The position numbers were made by a program, and so were the translations under genes. 64,000 nt of DNA from Tardiphaga robiniae (GTDB lineage Bacteria; Pseudomonadota; Alphaproteobacteria; Rhizobiales; Xanthobacteraceae). How positions within the stretch are numbered: the stretch's first letter is position 1; every line of letters starts with the position of its first letter. The stretch is from contig NZ_JABMCJ010000094.1 in NCBI RefSeq assembly GCF_013359755.1, forward strand, positions 558,001 through 622,000, read 5' to 3'. Positions 20,961 to 29,756 of this stretch are shown here, in pieces. The notes under the pieces were generated by a model. That model had not been told where the DNA came from. It ran no database searches and saw only the letters and a list, made by a program, of their open reading frames with translations.

Positions 20961-21020
20961 AGTCTTTCGTTTTGACGCGTTTTCTTCACGCGAACCGGGA
21001 CCACTTCGCTCGAAAACGCT
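20958..21020. repeat. Short palindromic intergenic repeat, copy 1
   Basis: A 63-base unit from TAGAGTC through TTTTGACGCGTTTTC to CGAAAACGCT, with inverted ends GCGTTTTC / GAAAACGC. It shares its layout and core bases with the unit at 46286-46349. The first three bases are the stop codon of the upstream gene, and it ends at the stop codon of the convergent PepSY gene. It is of a type seen widely between genes of Bradyrhizobium relatives. Confidence 0.8.
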
Positions 21021-22469
21021 TTAGCGCTTGAGATAGCGCCAGCCGATCACGACGCCGCTCACCGAGACGATGGTGCCGAGAATCGACAGCAGCCACACCA
21101 CGATGTCCCAGGCCGGGCGATACATCAGCAGCAACTGAAAGTCGAAACTGTGCAGCGCGTTGAACAGCCAGCGATAGGTGCGCCGGCTTGAGTCGACGCG
21201 GCCGAGGATGTCGCCGGTGACCGGGCTGATGTGAAACCAGGTTTGCGCGTCGTCATCGAATTTGGCGCGTAACACCGGCAATTCGCGGTCATTGTGGTGT
21301 GCGTACCAATAAGCGTCGTATTTTCCGAGGGTTATCTGGCGTTCGAGGCGCGAATCCGGAAGCAGTTTTGTTGCGGCGTTCCAGAGGCGGTCTTGCGGCA
21401 GTCTTGCGATTTCGCCGCTTGTCGGATTGATCGCTATTTTCGTGCCGTCGCGCTTCGCGACGATCATCAGCGGCATGCCGTCGATCCATACGAAGCGCGC
21501 TTCGACCGCGGCCTTGTCCGCCGGTGCGCGAATGGTTACAGCGATGGTCGGCGCATCGTGGCCGGCATAGCGCTGCAATACCTCACGTGGCGTATTGCGG
21601 TCGGCAAAAACACGGCCGGGATCGAGCGACAGCCAGCCCGAGAACATCCAGGTCAGCACGAAAAGGCCGGCGATCAGTCCAGTGACGTGATGCCACGCCA
21701 TCCAGCCGCGATAGGGCGTGATGTTGCCGCTCGCATAGCGTCGCTTAAGGCGAACGCGCAGAATACCGATCCAGATTCCGGTAACGCCAACGACCAAACA
21801 GATGCCGGAGATCCACAGCACCACGAGCCGCCACAGCGGACCGTCCTTGCGCAGCAAGGTCGGATAGATCCAGTGCGGGATCGAGCCGAGCCAGTTCCAG
21901 ACGCGTTCGGTGCGGTTGGTATCGAGCGCGATCTCGCCGGAGCGCGAGGAGACGTAAAGCTTGGTGCCGGCATCGTCGCCGAGGGTGATCAGATACAATG
22001 GTCGCAGTGGATCGTAGCGTGCGGTGACACTCCATTGATCGCGATCGACGATCTCGTCGAGCTGAGGCGACTTGCTGGCGGGATGATGCCCGGCAACGGC
22101 AAGTGCCTGCTGTTCGTTGACCTCAGTGATGGTACGGCCATCGACGGCGGAGATCGCCTGTCGTTTGCCGTCCCAGCCGGTCAACCGATACACCGGCTCG
22201 TCGGCAACCATGTTCAATCGCAATTCGCGCGGATAGCGCGTGGCACCGGCAGCCTTCATCGCCTCGTCGGGAGAGAGCGCCACTTTCTCCCAGACGATAT
22301 CGGGCAATGCCGCCAGCCGCTCCTTGTCGGAGAGGCCCGGAAACGCGACATACATCATCACCACGCCGGAGATGAACCACATCGCGAAGAAGAGACAGGT
22401 GACGATGCCGACCCAGCGGTGGCCGATATACAGCCACCGCCTGAGTGTGCGTGTCAGCTTGCGCGACAA
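21021..22469 (-). CDS. PepSY-domain inner-membrane protein
   Basis: A protein of about 482 residues of the PepSY-associated TM family: RRWLYIGHRWVGIVTCLFFAMWF near the N terminus, further membrane segments (about residues 190-215, 240-262 and 440-465), and PepSY-like stretches in the periplasmic loops. The start is uncertain: no ATG exists near the expected N terminus, and I chose a TTG that begins three bases after the receptor gene's stop codon; the frame stays open to 22616. Family members (PiuB, FoxB, FegB-like) accompany siderophore or metal uptake and may reduce or process the ligand. Here it shares a transcript with a TonB receptor under a B12 riboswitch. Confidence 0.85.
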   Translation of the reverse strand: MSRKLTRTLRRWLYIGHRWVGIVTCLFFAMWFISGVVMMYVAFPGLSDKERLAALPDIVWEKVALSPDEAMKAAGATRYPRELRLNMVADEPVYRLTGWDGKRQAISAVDGRTITEVNEQQALAVAGHHPASKSPQLDEIVDRDQWSVTARYDPLRPLYLITLGDDAGTKLYVSSRSGEIALDTNRTERVWNWLGSIPHWIYPTLLRKDGPLWRLVVLWISGICLVVGVTGIWIGILRVRLKRRYASGNITPYRGWMAWHHVTGLIAGLFVLTWMFSGWLSLDPGRVFADRNTPREVLQRYAGHDAPTIAVTIRAPADKAAVEARFVWIDGMPLMIVAKRDGTKIAINPTSGEIARLPQDRLWNAATKLLPDSRLERQITLGKYDAYWYAHHNDRELPVLRAKFDDDAQTWFHISPVTGDILGRVDSSRRTYRWLFNALHSFDFQLLLMYRPAWDIVVWLLSILGTIVSVSGVVIGWRYLKR

Positions 22470-22471
22470 GC

Positions 22472-24754
22472 TCAGAACTTCACATTGACGGCGAGCTGAG
22501 CCGTGCGCGGCATACCGAGCATCCACTGATTGTCGCTGTAGCTCGACGTCGCATAGATCTTGTCGAACAGGTTGTAGATGCGCAGTGACACTGTGGTGTT
22601 GACGTCCGGCTTCCACTGCAGGCCCGCATTGACCAGTGTGTAGCTCGGCATCTCCAGCGTGTTTGCATTGTCTGCATACGTTTTGCCGACGATCTGGAAG
22701 CCGGCATTGGCCGACCAGTTCGCCGCAAAGGCCCAGGTTGCCCAGACGTTGGTGACGTTCTGCGGCACGTTGAACGGCACATTGCCGGCGTAGTTCACAG
22801 CGATGCCACCCACGTTCTGGATGAAATCGTCATATTTCGCGCGCACGAACGCGGTGTTGGCGTCGACGCGCCAGCCATAATCGAGCGAGACGCCGATCGA
22901 GGCTTCGATGCCACGCGAAGACTGCTGGCCCACCTGCACGACCCGTGTCAGTGTTGGGTCGGTTCGGTCCGGCGTCAGCAGGTTGTTCTTGACGATCTGA
23001 TAGCCCGCCAGCGTCCACTCGCCACGGCCGCCCCAGAACGACTGCTTGACGCCGATCTCCACCTGTTTGCCGGTGGCCAGATCGAATTTGGCGTTGGCAT
23101 TGCTCGCCGTGATTAGGCCGCCCACAGGATCGGCTGCGACCGAATACTGGCCGTAAAAGGCCAGATCCTTGATCGGTGTGTAGACCACACCGGCGCGCCA
23201 ACTGGTCGAAGAATAGTCCCGGCTGTAGCTGTTGGCGGCATTGCGAACGTCGGTCCGCTCGACGGTCGGTTGATCCTGGCGAACGCCGGCGATTAAGGAC
23301 AGTTGCTCGGTGACCGACAACCGGTTCTCGGCGAACACCGCGTACTGGTTGGTCACGCTGGAGAAGTCCGACGTAAGCGGATCGGGACTGAAGTACAGGC
23401 CAGGATTGAAATTGATGGCGTCGACCGACGACGATCCACCATAGGGCGAGTTGGTCGAGCGCTTGAAGTCGATGCGGTTGACGTCGAAGCCGGCGACGAA
23501 TTCGTTGGCCATCCCGAGTACATGGCCCTTGAACGTTGCGTCGAAGCGGTCGCCGATCTGTTGCTGGTCGTGGAAGATTTCCAGATAGGTGCTGCGGTCG
23601 ATCAGGCCGGTGGCCGGATTGAACGCATAATTTTCGAGCTCTTTCCAGTGCCGCTTGCTGTACAGATAGTACAACGTGTTACGGATCGAGATGCCGTCGG
23701 CCACTTGCCACTCGGTCTTCACCTGATTCCAGCTATCCTGCCAGCGGATGGTGCTGTCGCCTACATTGTAGTTCTTGAAGCGCAGCGCCGGATCGAACTG
23801 GCCGTTGATCAACGGCGTGCCGAAATAGCGCATCGGCTGGCGATCGCCGTAGTCGGTCGAGATCGTCCAGACCACGTCTTCGGTCTGCTTGACCTGCACG
23901 GCAGCATGCAGCGCTATGTTCGAGCTGTTGCCGCGGTCGACCCAGCCGTCCGACATGTTGCCGGTGGCGGTGATGCGATAGGCGACGTCCTTGTTGATCG
24001 GGCCGCCGCTGTCCACGGCGATGCGGCGTTCCATGTTGCTGTCGAGCGATATCTCGGCCTGATTGCGCGGAATCCATGATGGCATCTTCGAGATGATGTT
24101 GATCGCGCCGCCGACCGCGCCTTCGCCGAACATCACGGAGGCCGGACCGCGCAGCACCTCGATACGCTCGGTGGACCAGGTGTCGAACGGAAAGTTCACG
24201 GTGCCCGCGCCGACATAGAGCCGCGTGCCATCGAGCAGTATCTTCACCGAATCCGTGCCGGAGAAGCCGCGGGTGCTGTAGGCGACGCCGCCATTGCCGG
24301 GATCTCCGATGGCGGTGATGCCGGTGGCGTTCTGCGTCACCGCGTCGAGCACGTTCTGCTGGCCGCGCTCGGCCATGGTTTCTGCCGAGATGACCTCGAC
24401 GCTGGCCGGCGTCTGCAGGCGCGTGAGGCCGAGACGGCTGCCGGTCGATGTCATGCCGGTGAGGTTGAGCGTCGGCGCTGCGAAGACGGGGCCTGTCGGC
24501 GTGGCGACCGGCGCGCCGGTATTGGCGGCGACATTGCGCTGCTGCCGCGAGCGCGCAGCGCGCGATGCATTGCCGTTCGTGGCGCGGCGTGCGCGCTGAG
24601 GCGTCGCTGACGGCTGAACGACGACTGGATCGAGCGTCTGGCTCGACTGTGAGGTTTGCGACCAGCTTTCGCTCGGACACAACAAGCAGGAGAGAGCAAC
24701 AGAATAAAGAAAGGGAGTATGTCGCTTCAATGCGACGGGAGAAAGGGAGGTCAT
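22472..24754 (-). CDS. TonB-dependent outer-membrane receptor (siderophore-receptor type) under B12 riboswitch control
   Basis: A 760-residue receptor. A signal peptide (1-32, ending ESWSQ) is followed by a TonB-box-like stretch (TLDPVVVQPS) and an Arg/Ala-rich linker. The plug domain (about 95-220) has the pattern RLGLTRLQTPASVEVIS, TGITAIGDPGNGG, YSTRGFSGTDSVKILLDG and RIEVLRGPASVMFGEGAVGG. The beta-barrel ends in a terminal Phe (LAVNVKF), as needed for assembly. Plug motifs resemble ferric siderophore receptors such as FhuA/FpvA types more than BtuB. The cobalamin riboswitch upstream argues for a corrinoid, cobalt or B12-sensitive ligand. Confidence 0.92.
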   Translation of the reverse strand: MTSLSPVALKRHTPFLYSVALSCLLCPSESWSQTSQSSQTLDPVVVQPSATPQRARRATNGNASRAARSRQQRNVAANTGAPVATPTGPVFAAPTLNLTGMTSTGSRLGLTRLQTPASVEVISAETMAERGQQNVLDAVTQNATGITAIGDPGNGGVAYSTRGFSGTDSVKILLDGTRLYVGAGTVNFPFDTWSTERIEVLRGPASVMFGEGAVGGAINIISKMPSWIPRNQAEISLDSNMERRIAVDSGGPINKDVAYRITATGNMSDGWVDRGNSSNIALHAAVQVKQTEDVVWTISTDYGDRQPMRYFGTPLINGQFDPALRFKNYNVGDSTIRWQDSWNQVKTEWQVADGISIRNTLYYLYSKRHWKELENYAFNPATGLIDRSTYLEIFHDQQQIGDRFDATFKGHVLGMANEFVAGFDVNRIDFKRSTNSPYGGSSSVDAINFNPGLYFSPDPLTSDFSSVTNQYAVFAENRLSVTEQLSLIAGVRQDQPTVERTDVRNAANSYSRDYSSTSWRAGVVYTPIKDLAFYGQYSVAADPVGGLITASNANAKFDLATGKQVEIGVKQSFWGGRGEWTLAGYQIVKNNLLTPDRTDPTLTRVVQVGQQSSRGIEASIGVSLDYGWRVDANTAFVRAKYDDFIQNVGGIAVNYAGNVPFNVPQNVTNVWATWAFAANWSANAGFQIVGKTYADNANTLEMPSYTLVNAGLQWKPDVNTTVSLRIYNLFDKIYATSSYSDNQWMLGMPRTAQLAVNVKF

Positions 24755-24876
24755 GAACAGGACTCGCGGTTACGTGGCACGTCACCGCAAACCAAGTCTC
24801 GCTGCCGCTTTCAAACAGGCAGTGTGACTTCCACCAGGACACCCCGCCCAATGTGCTCGCGTGTGACCACGACTGG

Positions 24877-25045
24877 CGGCAGGTCTCCTGGCTCGCGGGT
24901 CACTGCCTGTCGCCGCCTTCCCAGGTGAACACCCAGTGGCTCTTGGCGCAGGCTCGCCGCTTACAGTTGCGGGGGCAGCCGCGGAATCGGGGGATCCCCC
25001 TCACCGCATTCCCTTTTGATCCCCGAAGGGAACCGTCGCGTTCAC
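24877..25045 (-). ncRNA. Cobalamin (B12) riboswitch
   Basis: Read on the minus strand, the region has the hallmark parts in order: GCGACGGTTCCC, AAAAGGGAATGCGGTG, the B12 box with CCGCGGCTGCCCCCGCAACT followed by GTAAGC, the GCCACTGG motif, CTGGGAAGGCGGCGAC, and CCGCGAGCCAGGAGACCTGCC. This matches the AdoCbl riboswitch consensus closely. It lies about 120 bases upstream of the TonB receptor start and should reduce expression of receptor and PepSY genes when cobalamin is plentiful. I could not identify a clear expression-platform terminator by eye, so translational control is equally possible. Confidence 0.95.
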
Positions 25046-25195
25046 GTTAAGGTGAAATTTCCAAATGTGTCAATCAAGCTGCCAATCATTCGCAGCTTGC
25101 TTTGGCGGGTGTTGATATTGCGCATCACTTGTCATCGCAGCGTCAAGCGATCTGCCTAGAGCCACTGGTGCCAGAGCCAGGATCAGGAGTTCGCC

Positions 25196-26749
25196 ATGGC
25201 ACTACGTTTATCCCGTCGTCGCTTCCTCGCGCACTCAGCCGCAGCAGGCGCAAGCTTCCTGGCGATGCCTTACCTCAGCCGTGCGGCGGATCGTCCGGTC
25301 GTGTCGCATGGCGTGCAGTCCGGCGATGTCGGGACGAGCAGCGGCATGATCTGGTCGCGTGCGGATAGACCGGCGCAGATGATGGTGGAGGTCGCCACTA
25401 CCGAATCCTTCAGCAATGCGCGCATGTTGCCGGCTATCACGGCGCTGCCCGAGAGCGATTTCACGGCGAAGCTGCTGCTCGATAATCTGCCCGCGGGGCA
25501 GGACATCTTCTACCGCGTCAAATTCCGCGATCTCTCGCATATCGAGATTGTCGGCGAGCCCGTCATTGGTCGCTTCCGCACCGCGCCGGCGGATCGCCGC
25601 GATGTGTCCTTTGTCTGGGGCGGCGATGTCGCCGGCCAGGGCTGGGGTATCAATGCTGACGATGGCGGCATGGTCACCTTCGCCACCATGCGAAAGCACA
25701 ACCCGGATTTCCTGATCCATTCCGGCGATACGATCTACGCCGATGGTCCGATCCTGCCTGAAACGAAACTGCCTGACGGCGCGATCTGGAAGAACACCAT
25801 CACGGTGCCGGAGAAGGCGAAGGTCGCCGAAACGCTCGATGAATTCCGCGCCGCGCACAAATACAATCTACTGGACGACAATGTCCGCGCATTCAATGCG
25901 CAGGTCCCGATCTTCGGCCAGTGGGACGATCACGAGGTCACCAACAACTGGTCGCTCTCGAAGCAGTTGCCGTCGTCTTACAAGGAGCGCGACATCACGC
26001 TACTGGCTGCGCGCGGCGCGCGTGCCTTTCACGAGATGTATCCGATCTCGGTCAATCCGAAGGAGCCTGGCCGCGTCTATCGCACGCTCAATTACGGCCC
26101 GCATCTCGATGTCTTCATGCTGGACGAGCGCAGCTATCGCGGGCCCAACGGCCCGAATCTGCAGGAGAGCTATGGTCCGGATGCGTATTTCATCGGCCCG
26201 GAGCAGATGGCCTGGCTGAAGCGCGCCCTGATGGCGTCGAAGGCGACCTGGAAGGTCATCGCCTCCGACATGCCGATCGGCCTCGTCGTCTATGACAACG
26301 CTGCCGACAAAACCGGGTCTGAGGCCATTGCGCAGGGCGACGGGCCAGTGCGGGGCCGCGAGCTGGAAATTGCCGATATCCTGCGCTTCATCAAATCGGC
26401 CGGTATCCGCAACACGGTCTGGCTGACCGCCGACGTGCACTACACGGCGGCGCATTACTACAATCCGGAAAAGGCGCAGTTTCAGGATTTCGAGCCGTTC
26501 TGGGAGTTCGTTTCGGGCCCGTTTCACGCCGGAACTTTCGGGCCGGCGGCGCTCGACAATACCTTCGGTCCCGAGGTCCGTTTCGTGAAGGCGCCGGGGC
26601 CCGATAAGCAGAATTTGCCCCCGTCGGCCGGCATGCAGTTCTTCGGTCACGTCAAAATCGACGGCCAAAGCGGCCAAATGACCGTTACCTTGCGGGATCG
26701 GGCCGATATGGCCCTTTGGGCCACGGTTCTGGACCCGAAATTGGGCTAA
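25196..26749 (+). CDS. phoD: Alkaline phosphatase D family protein (PhoD), Tat-exported
   Basis: A 517-residue phosphodiesterase/phosphomonoesterase. The N terminus LSRRRFLAHSAAAGASFLA is a twin-arginine signal. Metal-site motifs follow in order: WGGDVAGQGWGIN, HSGDTIYADGP, QWDDHEVTNNW, LDERSYR and LTADVHYTAAHYY. The calcium/iron-dependent PhoD family acts in the periplasm to release phosphate. GGAG stands seven bases before the ATG. Within the window it is the second secreted phosphatase besides the PhoA-type enzyme. Confidence 0.93.
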   Translation: MALRLSRRRFLAHSAAAGASFLAMPYLSRAADRPVVSHGVQSGDVGTSSGMIWSRADRPAQMMVEVATTESFSNARMLPAITALPESDFTAKLLLDNLPAGQDIFYRVKFRDLSHIEIVGEPVIGRFRTAPADRRDVSFVWGGDVAGQGWGINADDGGMVTFATMRKHNPDFLIHSGDTIYADGPILPETKLPDGAIWKNTITVPEKAKVAETLDEFRAAHKYNLLDDNVRAFNAQVPIFGQWDDHEVTNNWSLSKQLPSSYKERDITLLAARGARAFHEMYPISVNPKEPGRVYRTLNYGPHLDVFMLDERSYRGPNGPNLQESYGPDAYFIGPEQMAWLKRALMASKATWKVIASDMPIGLVVYDNAADKTGSEAIAQGDGPVRGRELEIADILRFIKSAGIRNTVWLTADVHYTAAHYYNPEKAQFQDFEPFWEFVSGPFHAGTFGPAALDNTFGPEVRFVKAPGPDKQNLPPSAGMQFFGHVKIDGQSGQMTVTLRDRADMALWATVLDPKLG

Positions 26750-26767
26750 CCATTTGGCAGATTCGCA

Positions 26768-26795
26768 TTGTTTTTCGGCGATTTCCCCCTATATT
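26768..26795 (+). promoter_or_regulatory. Probable sigma-70 promoter of typA
   Basis: TTGTTT (26768-26773) and TATATT (26790-26795) with 16-base spacing lie between phoD and typA, about 185 bases before the typA ATG. This is a by-eye match to consensus. Confidence 0.45.
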
Positions 26796-26815
26796 GCGCC
26801 GCAACGCGTCCGAGT

Positions 26816-26845
26816 ACCCGGCCCCTTCTGGCCGGGTTTGCTTTT
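26816..26845 (+). terminator. Hairpin with T-rich tail: phoD terminator or typA leader attenuator
   Basis: ACCCGGCC (26816-26823) pairs with GGCCGGGT (26830-26837) across six bases and is followed by TTGCTTTT. It lies downstream of the candidate typA promoter, so it may act within the typA leader as well as ending phoD transcripts. Confidence 0.6.
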
Positions 26846-26980
26846 GGAGGGATTGCCCCAGCGCGTTTTCAGACGAGGCAGTTATCGAACGCGCTCGAGC
26901 GCAAGGCATAGCCTTTTGTTGTCGAGCATGTCTTGTTGAACCCGCTCAAGGGCACCCAGACCGTAACCAGAAGAAGACCT

Positions 26981-28804
26981 ATGAACCTTCGCAACATTGC
27001 TATCATCGCCCACGTTGACCACGGCAAAACCACCCTCGTGGACAAGCTGCTGCAGCAGTCGGGCACGTATCGCGACAATCAGCGCGTCCAGGAACGCGCG
27101 ATGGATTCGAACGACATCGAAAAAGAGCGCGGCATCACCATTCTCGCCAAGTGCACCTCGGTGCTGTGGGATGAAGTCCAGATCAACATCGTCGACACCC
27201 CGGGCCATGCCGACTTCGGCGGCGAAGTCGAACGCATCCTGTCGATGGTCGATGGCGTGATTGTGCTCGTCGACGCTGCTGAAGGCCCGATGCCGCAGAC
27301 CAAGTTCGTGGTCGGCAAGGCGCTGAAGCTCGGCCTCAAGCCGATCGTCGCGATCAACAAGGTCGACCGTCAGGACGCCCGCATCACCGAAGTCGTCAAC
27401 GAAGTGTTCGACCTGTTCGCAGCGCTCGACGCCACCGACGACCAGCTCGATTTCCCGATTCTGTACGGATCGGGCCGCAACGGCTGGATGGCCGACAGCC
27501 CGGACGCGTCGCATGATGTCGGCATGAAGCCGCTGTTCGATCTCGTCATCAAGCATGTCGCGCCGCCGGTGGTTGAAGAAGGTGCGTTCCGCATGCTTGG
27601 AACCATCCTGGAAGCCAACCCCTATCTCGGTCGCATCATCACCGGTCGCATCTCGGCCGGTTCGGTGAAGCCGAACCAGGCCGTCAAGGTGCTGTCGCGT
27701 GACGGTAAGGTCGTCGAAACCGGCCGTATCACCAAGATCCTGGCCTTCCGCGGCCTCGAGCGCCAGCCGGTGGAACTCGCCGAAGCCGGCGACATCGTTG
27801 CCATCGCCGGCCTGCCCAAGGGCACGGTCGCCGATACCTTCTGCGATCCGTCGGTTGAAATTCCAATCCAGGCGCAGCCGATCGATCCGCCGACCGTGTC
27901 GATGTCCTTCATCGTCAACAACTCGCCGCTCGCCGGCACCGAAGGCGACAAGGTCACCAGCCGCCTGATCCGCGACCGCCTGCTGCGGGAAGCCGAAGGC
28001 AATGTCGCGCTCAAGGTCGTCGAATCCGCCGATCGCGACGCGATGGAAGTGTCGGGCCGCGGCGAATTGCAGCTCGCGATCCTGATCGAGAACATGCGCC
28101 GCGAAGGCTTCGAACTGTCGGTGTCGCGTCCGCGCGTGGTTCTCACCAAGGACGAGAACGGCAACACGCTGGAGCCGGTCGAGGAAGTCGTCATCGACGT
28201 CGATGAGGAATTCTCCGGCGTGGTCGTTCAGAAGATGAGCGAACGCAAGGCCGAGATGATCGAGATGCGTCCGTCGGGCGGCAACCGCCTGCGTCTGGTG
28301 TTCTACGCGCCGACCCGCGGCCTGATCGGCTATCAGGGCGAACTCATGACCGATACCAAGGGTACCGCGATCATGAACCGCCTGTTCCACGACTACCTGC
28401 CCTATAAGGGCGAGATCGCCGGCCGCCGTAATGGCGTGCTGATCTCCAACGACCAGGGTGAAGCGGTGGCCTATGCCATGTTCAAGCTGGAAGATCGCGG
28501 CCCGATGATGATCGAGCCGGGCTGGAAGGTCTACAAGGGCATGATCATCGGCGAGCACACCCGCGAGAACGATCTCGAACTCAACGTTCTCAAGGGCAAG
28601 CAGCTCTCCAACATCCGCACTACCTCGAAGGATGAAGCGGTGCGTTTGACGCCGCCGATCCGCATGACCCTCGAAAAGGCGCTGGCCTATATCGAGAGCG
28701 ACGAGCTGGTCGAGATCACCCCGAAGTCAATCCGCCTGCGCAAGAAGCATCTCGATGCCAACGACCGCAAGCGCGCCGAAAAGACCAAGGAAGTGATCGC
28801 GTAA
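26981..28804 (+). CDS. typA: Ribosome-associated translational GTPase TypA/BipA
   Basis: A 607-residue GTPase of the EF-G class. G motifs: HVDHGKTTL (G1), RGITI (G2), DTPGHADF (G3) and NKVDR (G4). The BipA-type C-terminal domains include [18 protein letters not shown] and the end region [10 protein letters not shown]. It binds 70S ribosomes and supports assembly and growth under cold or stress. The ATG at 26981 begins the conserved [11 protein letters not shown] and is preceded by AAGAAGA. A strong terminator follows. Confidence 0.97.
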   Translation: MNLRNIAIIAHVDHGKTTLVDKLLQQSGTYRDNQRVQERAMDSNDIEKERGITILAKCTSVLWDEVQINIVDTPGHADFGGEVERILSMVDGVIVLVDAAEGPMPQTKFVVGKALKLGLKPIVAINKVDRQDARITEVVNEVFDLFAALDATDDQLDFPILYGSGRNGWMADSPDASHDVGMKPLFDLVIKHVAPPVVEEGAFRMLGTILEANPYLGRIITGRISAGSVKPNQAVKVLSRDGKVVETGRITKILAFRGLERQPVELAEAGDIVAIAGLPKGTVADTFCDPSVEIPIQAQPIDPPTVSMSFIVNNSPLAGTEGDKVTSRLIRDRLLREAEGNVALKVVESADRDAMEVSGRGELQLAILIENMRREGFELSVSRPRVVLTKDENGNTLEPVEEVVIDVDEEFSGVVVQKMSERKAEMIEMRPSGGNRLRLVFYAPTRGLIGYQGELMTDTKGTAIMNRLFHDYLPYKGEIAGRRNGVLISNDQGEAVAYAMFKLEDRGPMMIEPGWKVYKGMIIGEHTRENDLELNVLKGKQLSNIRTTSKDEAVRLTPPIRMTLEKALAYIESDELVEITPKSIRLRKKHLDANDRKRAEKTKEVIA

Positions 28805-28830
28805 GCGAGAGCATTCTTTGACTGGTTACG

Positions 28831-28862
28831 AAATGCCCGGCGAAAGCCGGGCATTTTTGTTT
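28831..28862 (+). terminator. Rho-independent terminator of typA
   Basis: A perfect 11-bp stem (AAATGCCCGGC / GCCGGGCATTT) with a GAAA tetraloop is followed by TTGTTT, 27 bases after the stop. Confidence 0.93.
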
Positions 28863-28876
28863 GGTGCGATGCCTTC

Positions 28877-28998
28877 ACTCCGCCCCTCGTGGTGAGGAGG
28901 CGCGCAGCGCCGTCTCGAACCATGAGTTGGTGTCGCGCCGACGCTTGTGGCCATCCTTCGAGACGCCGCTGCGCGGCTCCTCAGGATGAGGGCGGAGT
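28877..28998. repeat. Palindromic intergenic element with ~45-bp arms
   Basis: The left arm starts ACTCCGCCCCTC and contains GAGGAGGCGCGCAGCGCCGT then CTCGAA. The right arm is its near reverse complement (TTCGAGACGCCGCTGCGCGG then CTCCTCAGGATGAGGGCGGAGT). The last base is the first base of the maiA stop codon on the complementary strand. It is non-coding, of a family I recognise as common between genes in Bradyrhizobiaceae. Confidence 0.8.
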
Positions 28999-29663
28999 CA
29001 ATTTGCCGGCGCTCCCACCTGCTTCAACGGATCCGCCTTCGCAAACGCCTCCATCGCCTCGCAGGTGGCGACGATGCGATTGATGGTTGGAATACCTGCA
29101 ATCTCGATCTTCAGCACCTTCATGGTTGCGGTGATGCTGAGCAGACAGATGTCGGCGATGGTCACCTCGTCGCCATGACAGAAGCGGCCGGTGGCGGGCT
29201 CGCTGGCGAGGCGCTTCTCCACGGCGACGAGGCCCGTGGTGAACCAGTGCACCAGCCAGGCGCGAACTGCGGCATCGTCAAAGCCGGCGGTGATGGCGAG
29301 ATATTTCCGCACACGCGGCGTAATGAGCGGGTGGGTGTCGGCGGCCAGCATCGCGGCGATCGAACGCACCCGGGCGCGGCCGTGTGGATCGCTCGGCAGC
29401 AGCGGCGGGGTCGGATGGATCTCGTCGAGGAATTCCAGGATCGCCAGCGACTGCGTTAGCGGCAGGTGGCCGGGCTCGATCAGGGCCGGAATCGCGCCGA
29501 GCGGATTGATCTTGAGGAACGCGTCGCCGCGCTGCTCGCCCTTGTCGAGGTCGATCACGCGCTCGTGCGCTTCCAATCCCTTCAGGTTGAGCGCCACGCG
29601 GACGCGATAGGTCGCGGACGTCCGCCAGAAGCCGTAGAGTTCGAAATCGTGTGGGGCTGTCAT
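28998..29663 (-). CDS. maiA: Maleylacetoacetate isomerase (zeta-class glutathione S-transferase)
   Basis: A 221-residue enzyme converting maleylacetoacetate to fumarylacetoacetate in tyrosine/homogentisate breakdown. The N-terminal thioredoxin-like domain has the active-site SATYRVRVALNLKG with the zeta-class Ser-Ser/Ser-Ala pattern, then NPLGAIPALI and LTQSLAILEFLDE. The C-terminal helical domain has VTIADICL. GGAGA lies six bases before the ATG at 29663. The frame continues open far upstream (to 31163) because of high GC content, but that extension is antisense to the amine oxidase gene and not coding. No other homogentisate genes are adjacent. Confidence 0.92.
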   Translation of the reverse strand: MTAPHDFELYGFWRTSATYRVRVALNLKGLEAHERVIDLDKGEQRGDAFLKINPLGAIPALIEPGHLPLTQSLAILEFLDEIHPTPPLLPSDPHGRARVRSIAAMLAADTHPLITPRVRKYLAITAGFDDAAVRAWLVHWFTTGLVAVEKRLASEPATGRFCHGDEVTIADICLLSITATMKVLKIEIAGIPTINRIVATCEAMEAFAKADPLKQVGAPAN

Positions 29664-29756
29664 GCATCTTCTCCGAGGGCAGCGGTGGCTTGAATAATTC
29701 AAGCAAGCCTTTATCCCGTTGTCACCCGTTTCCCATCCGCTGTGAATACCGACGCG

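Noticed and set aside
26882-28558. 558-codon minus-strand frame opposite typA
   Set aside because: High-GC mirror frame of a highly conserved gene; composition rich in His, Arg and Asp, no domain, no ribosome-binding site.
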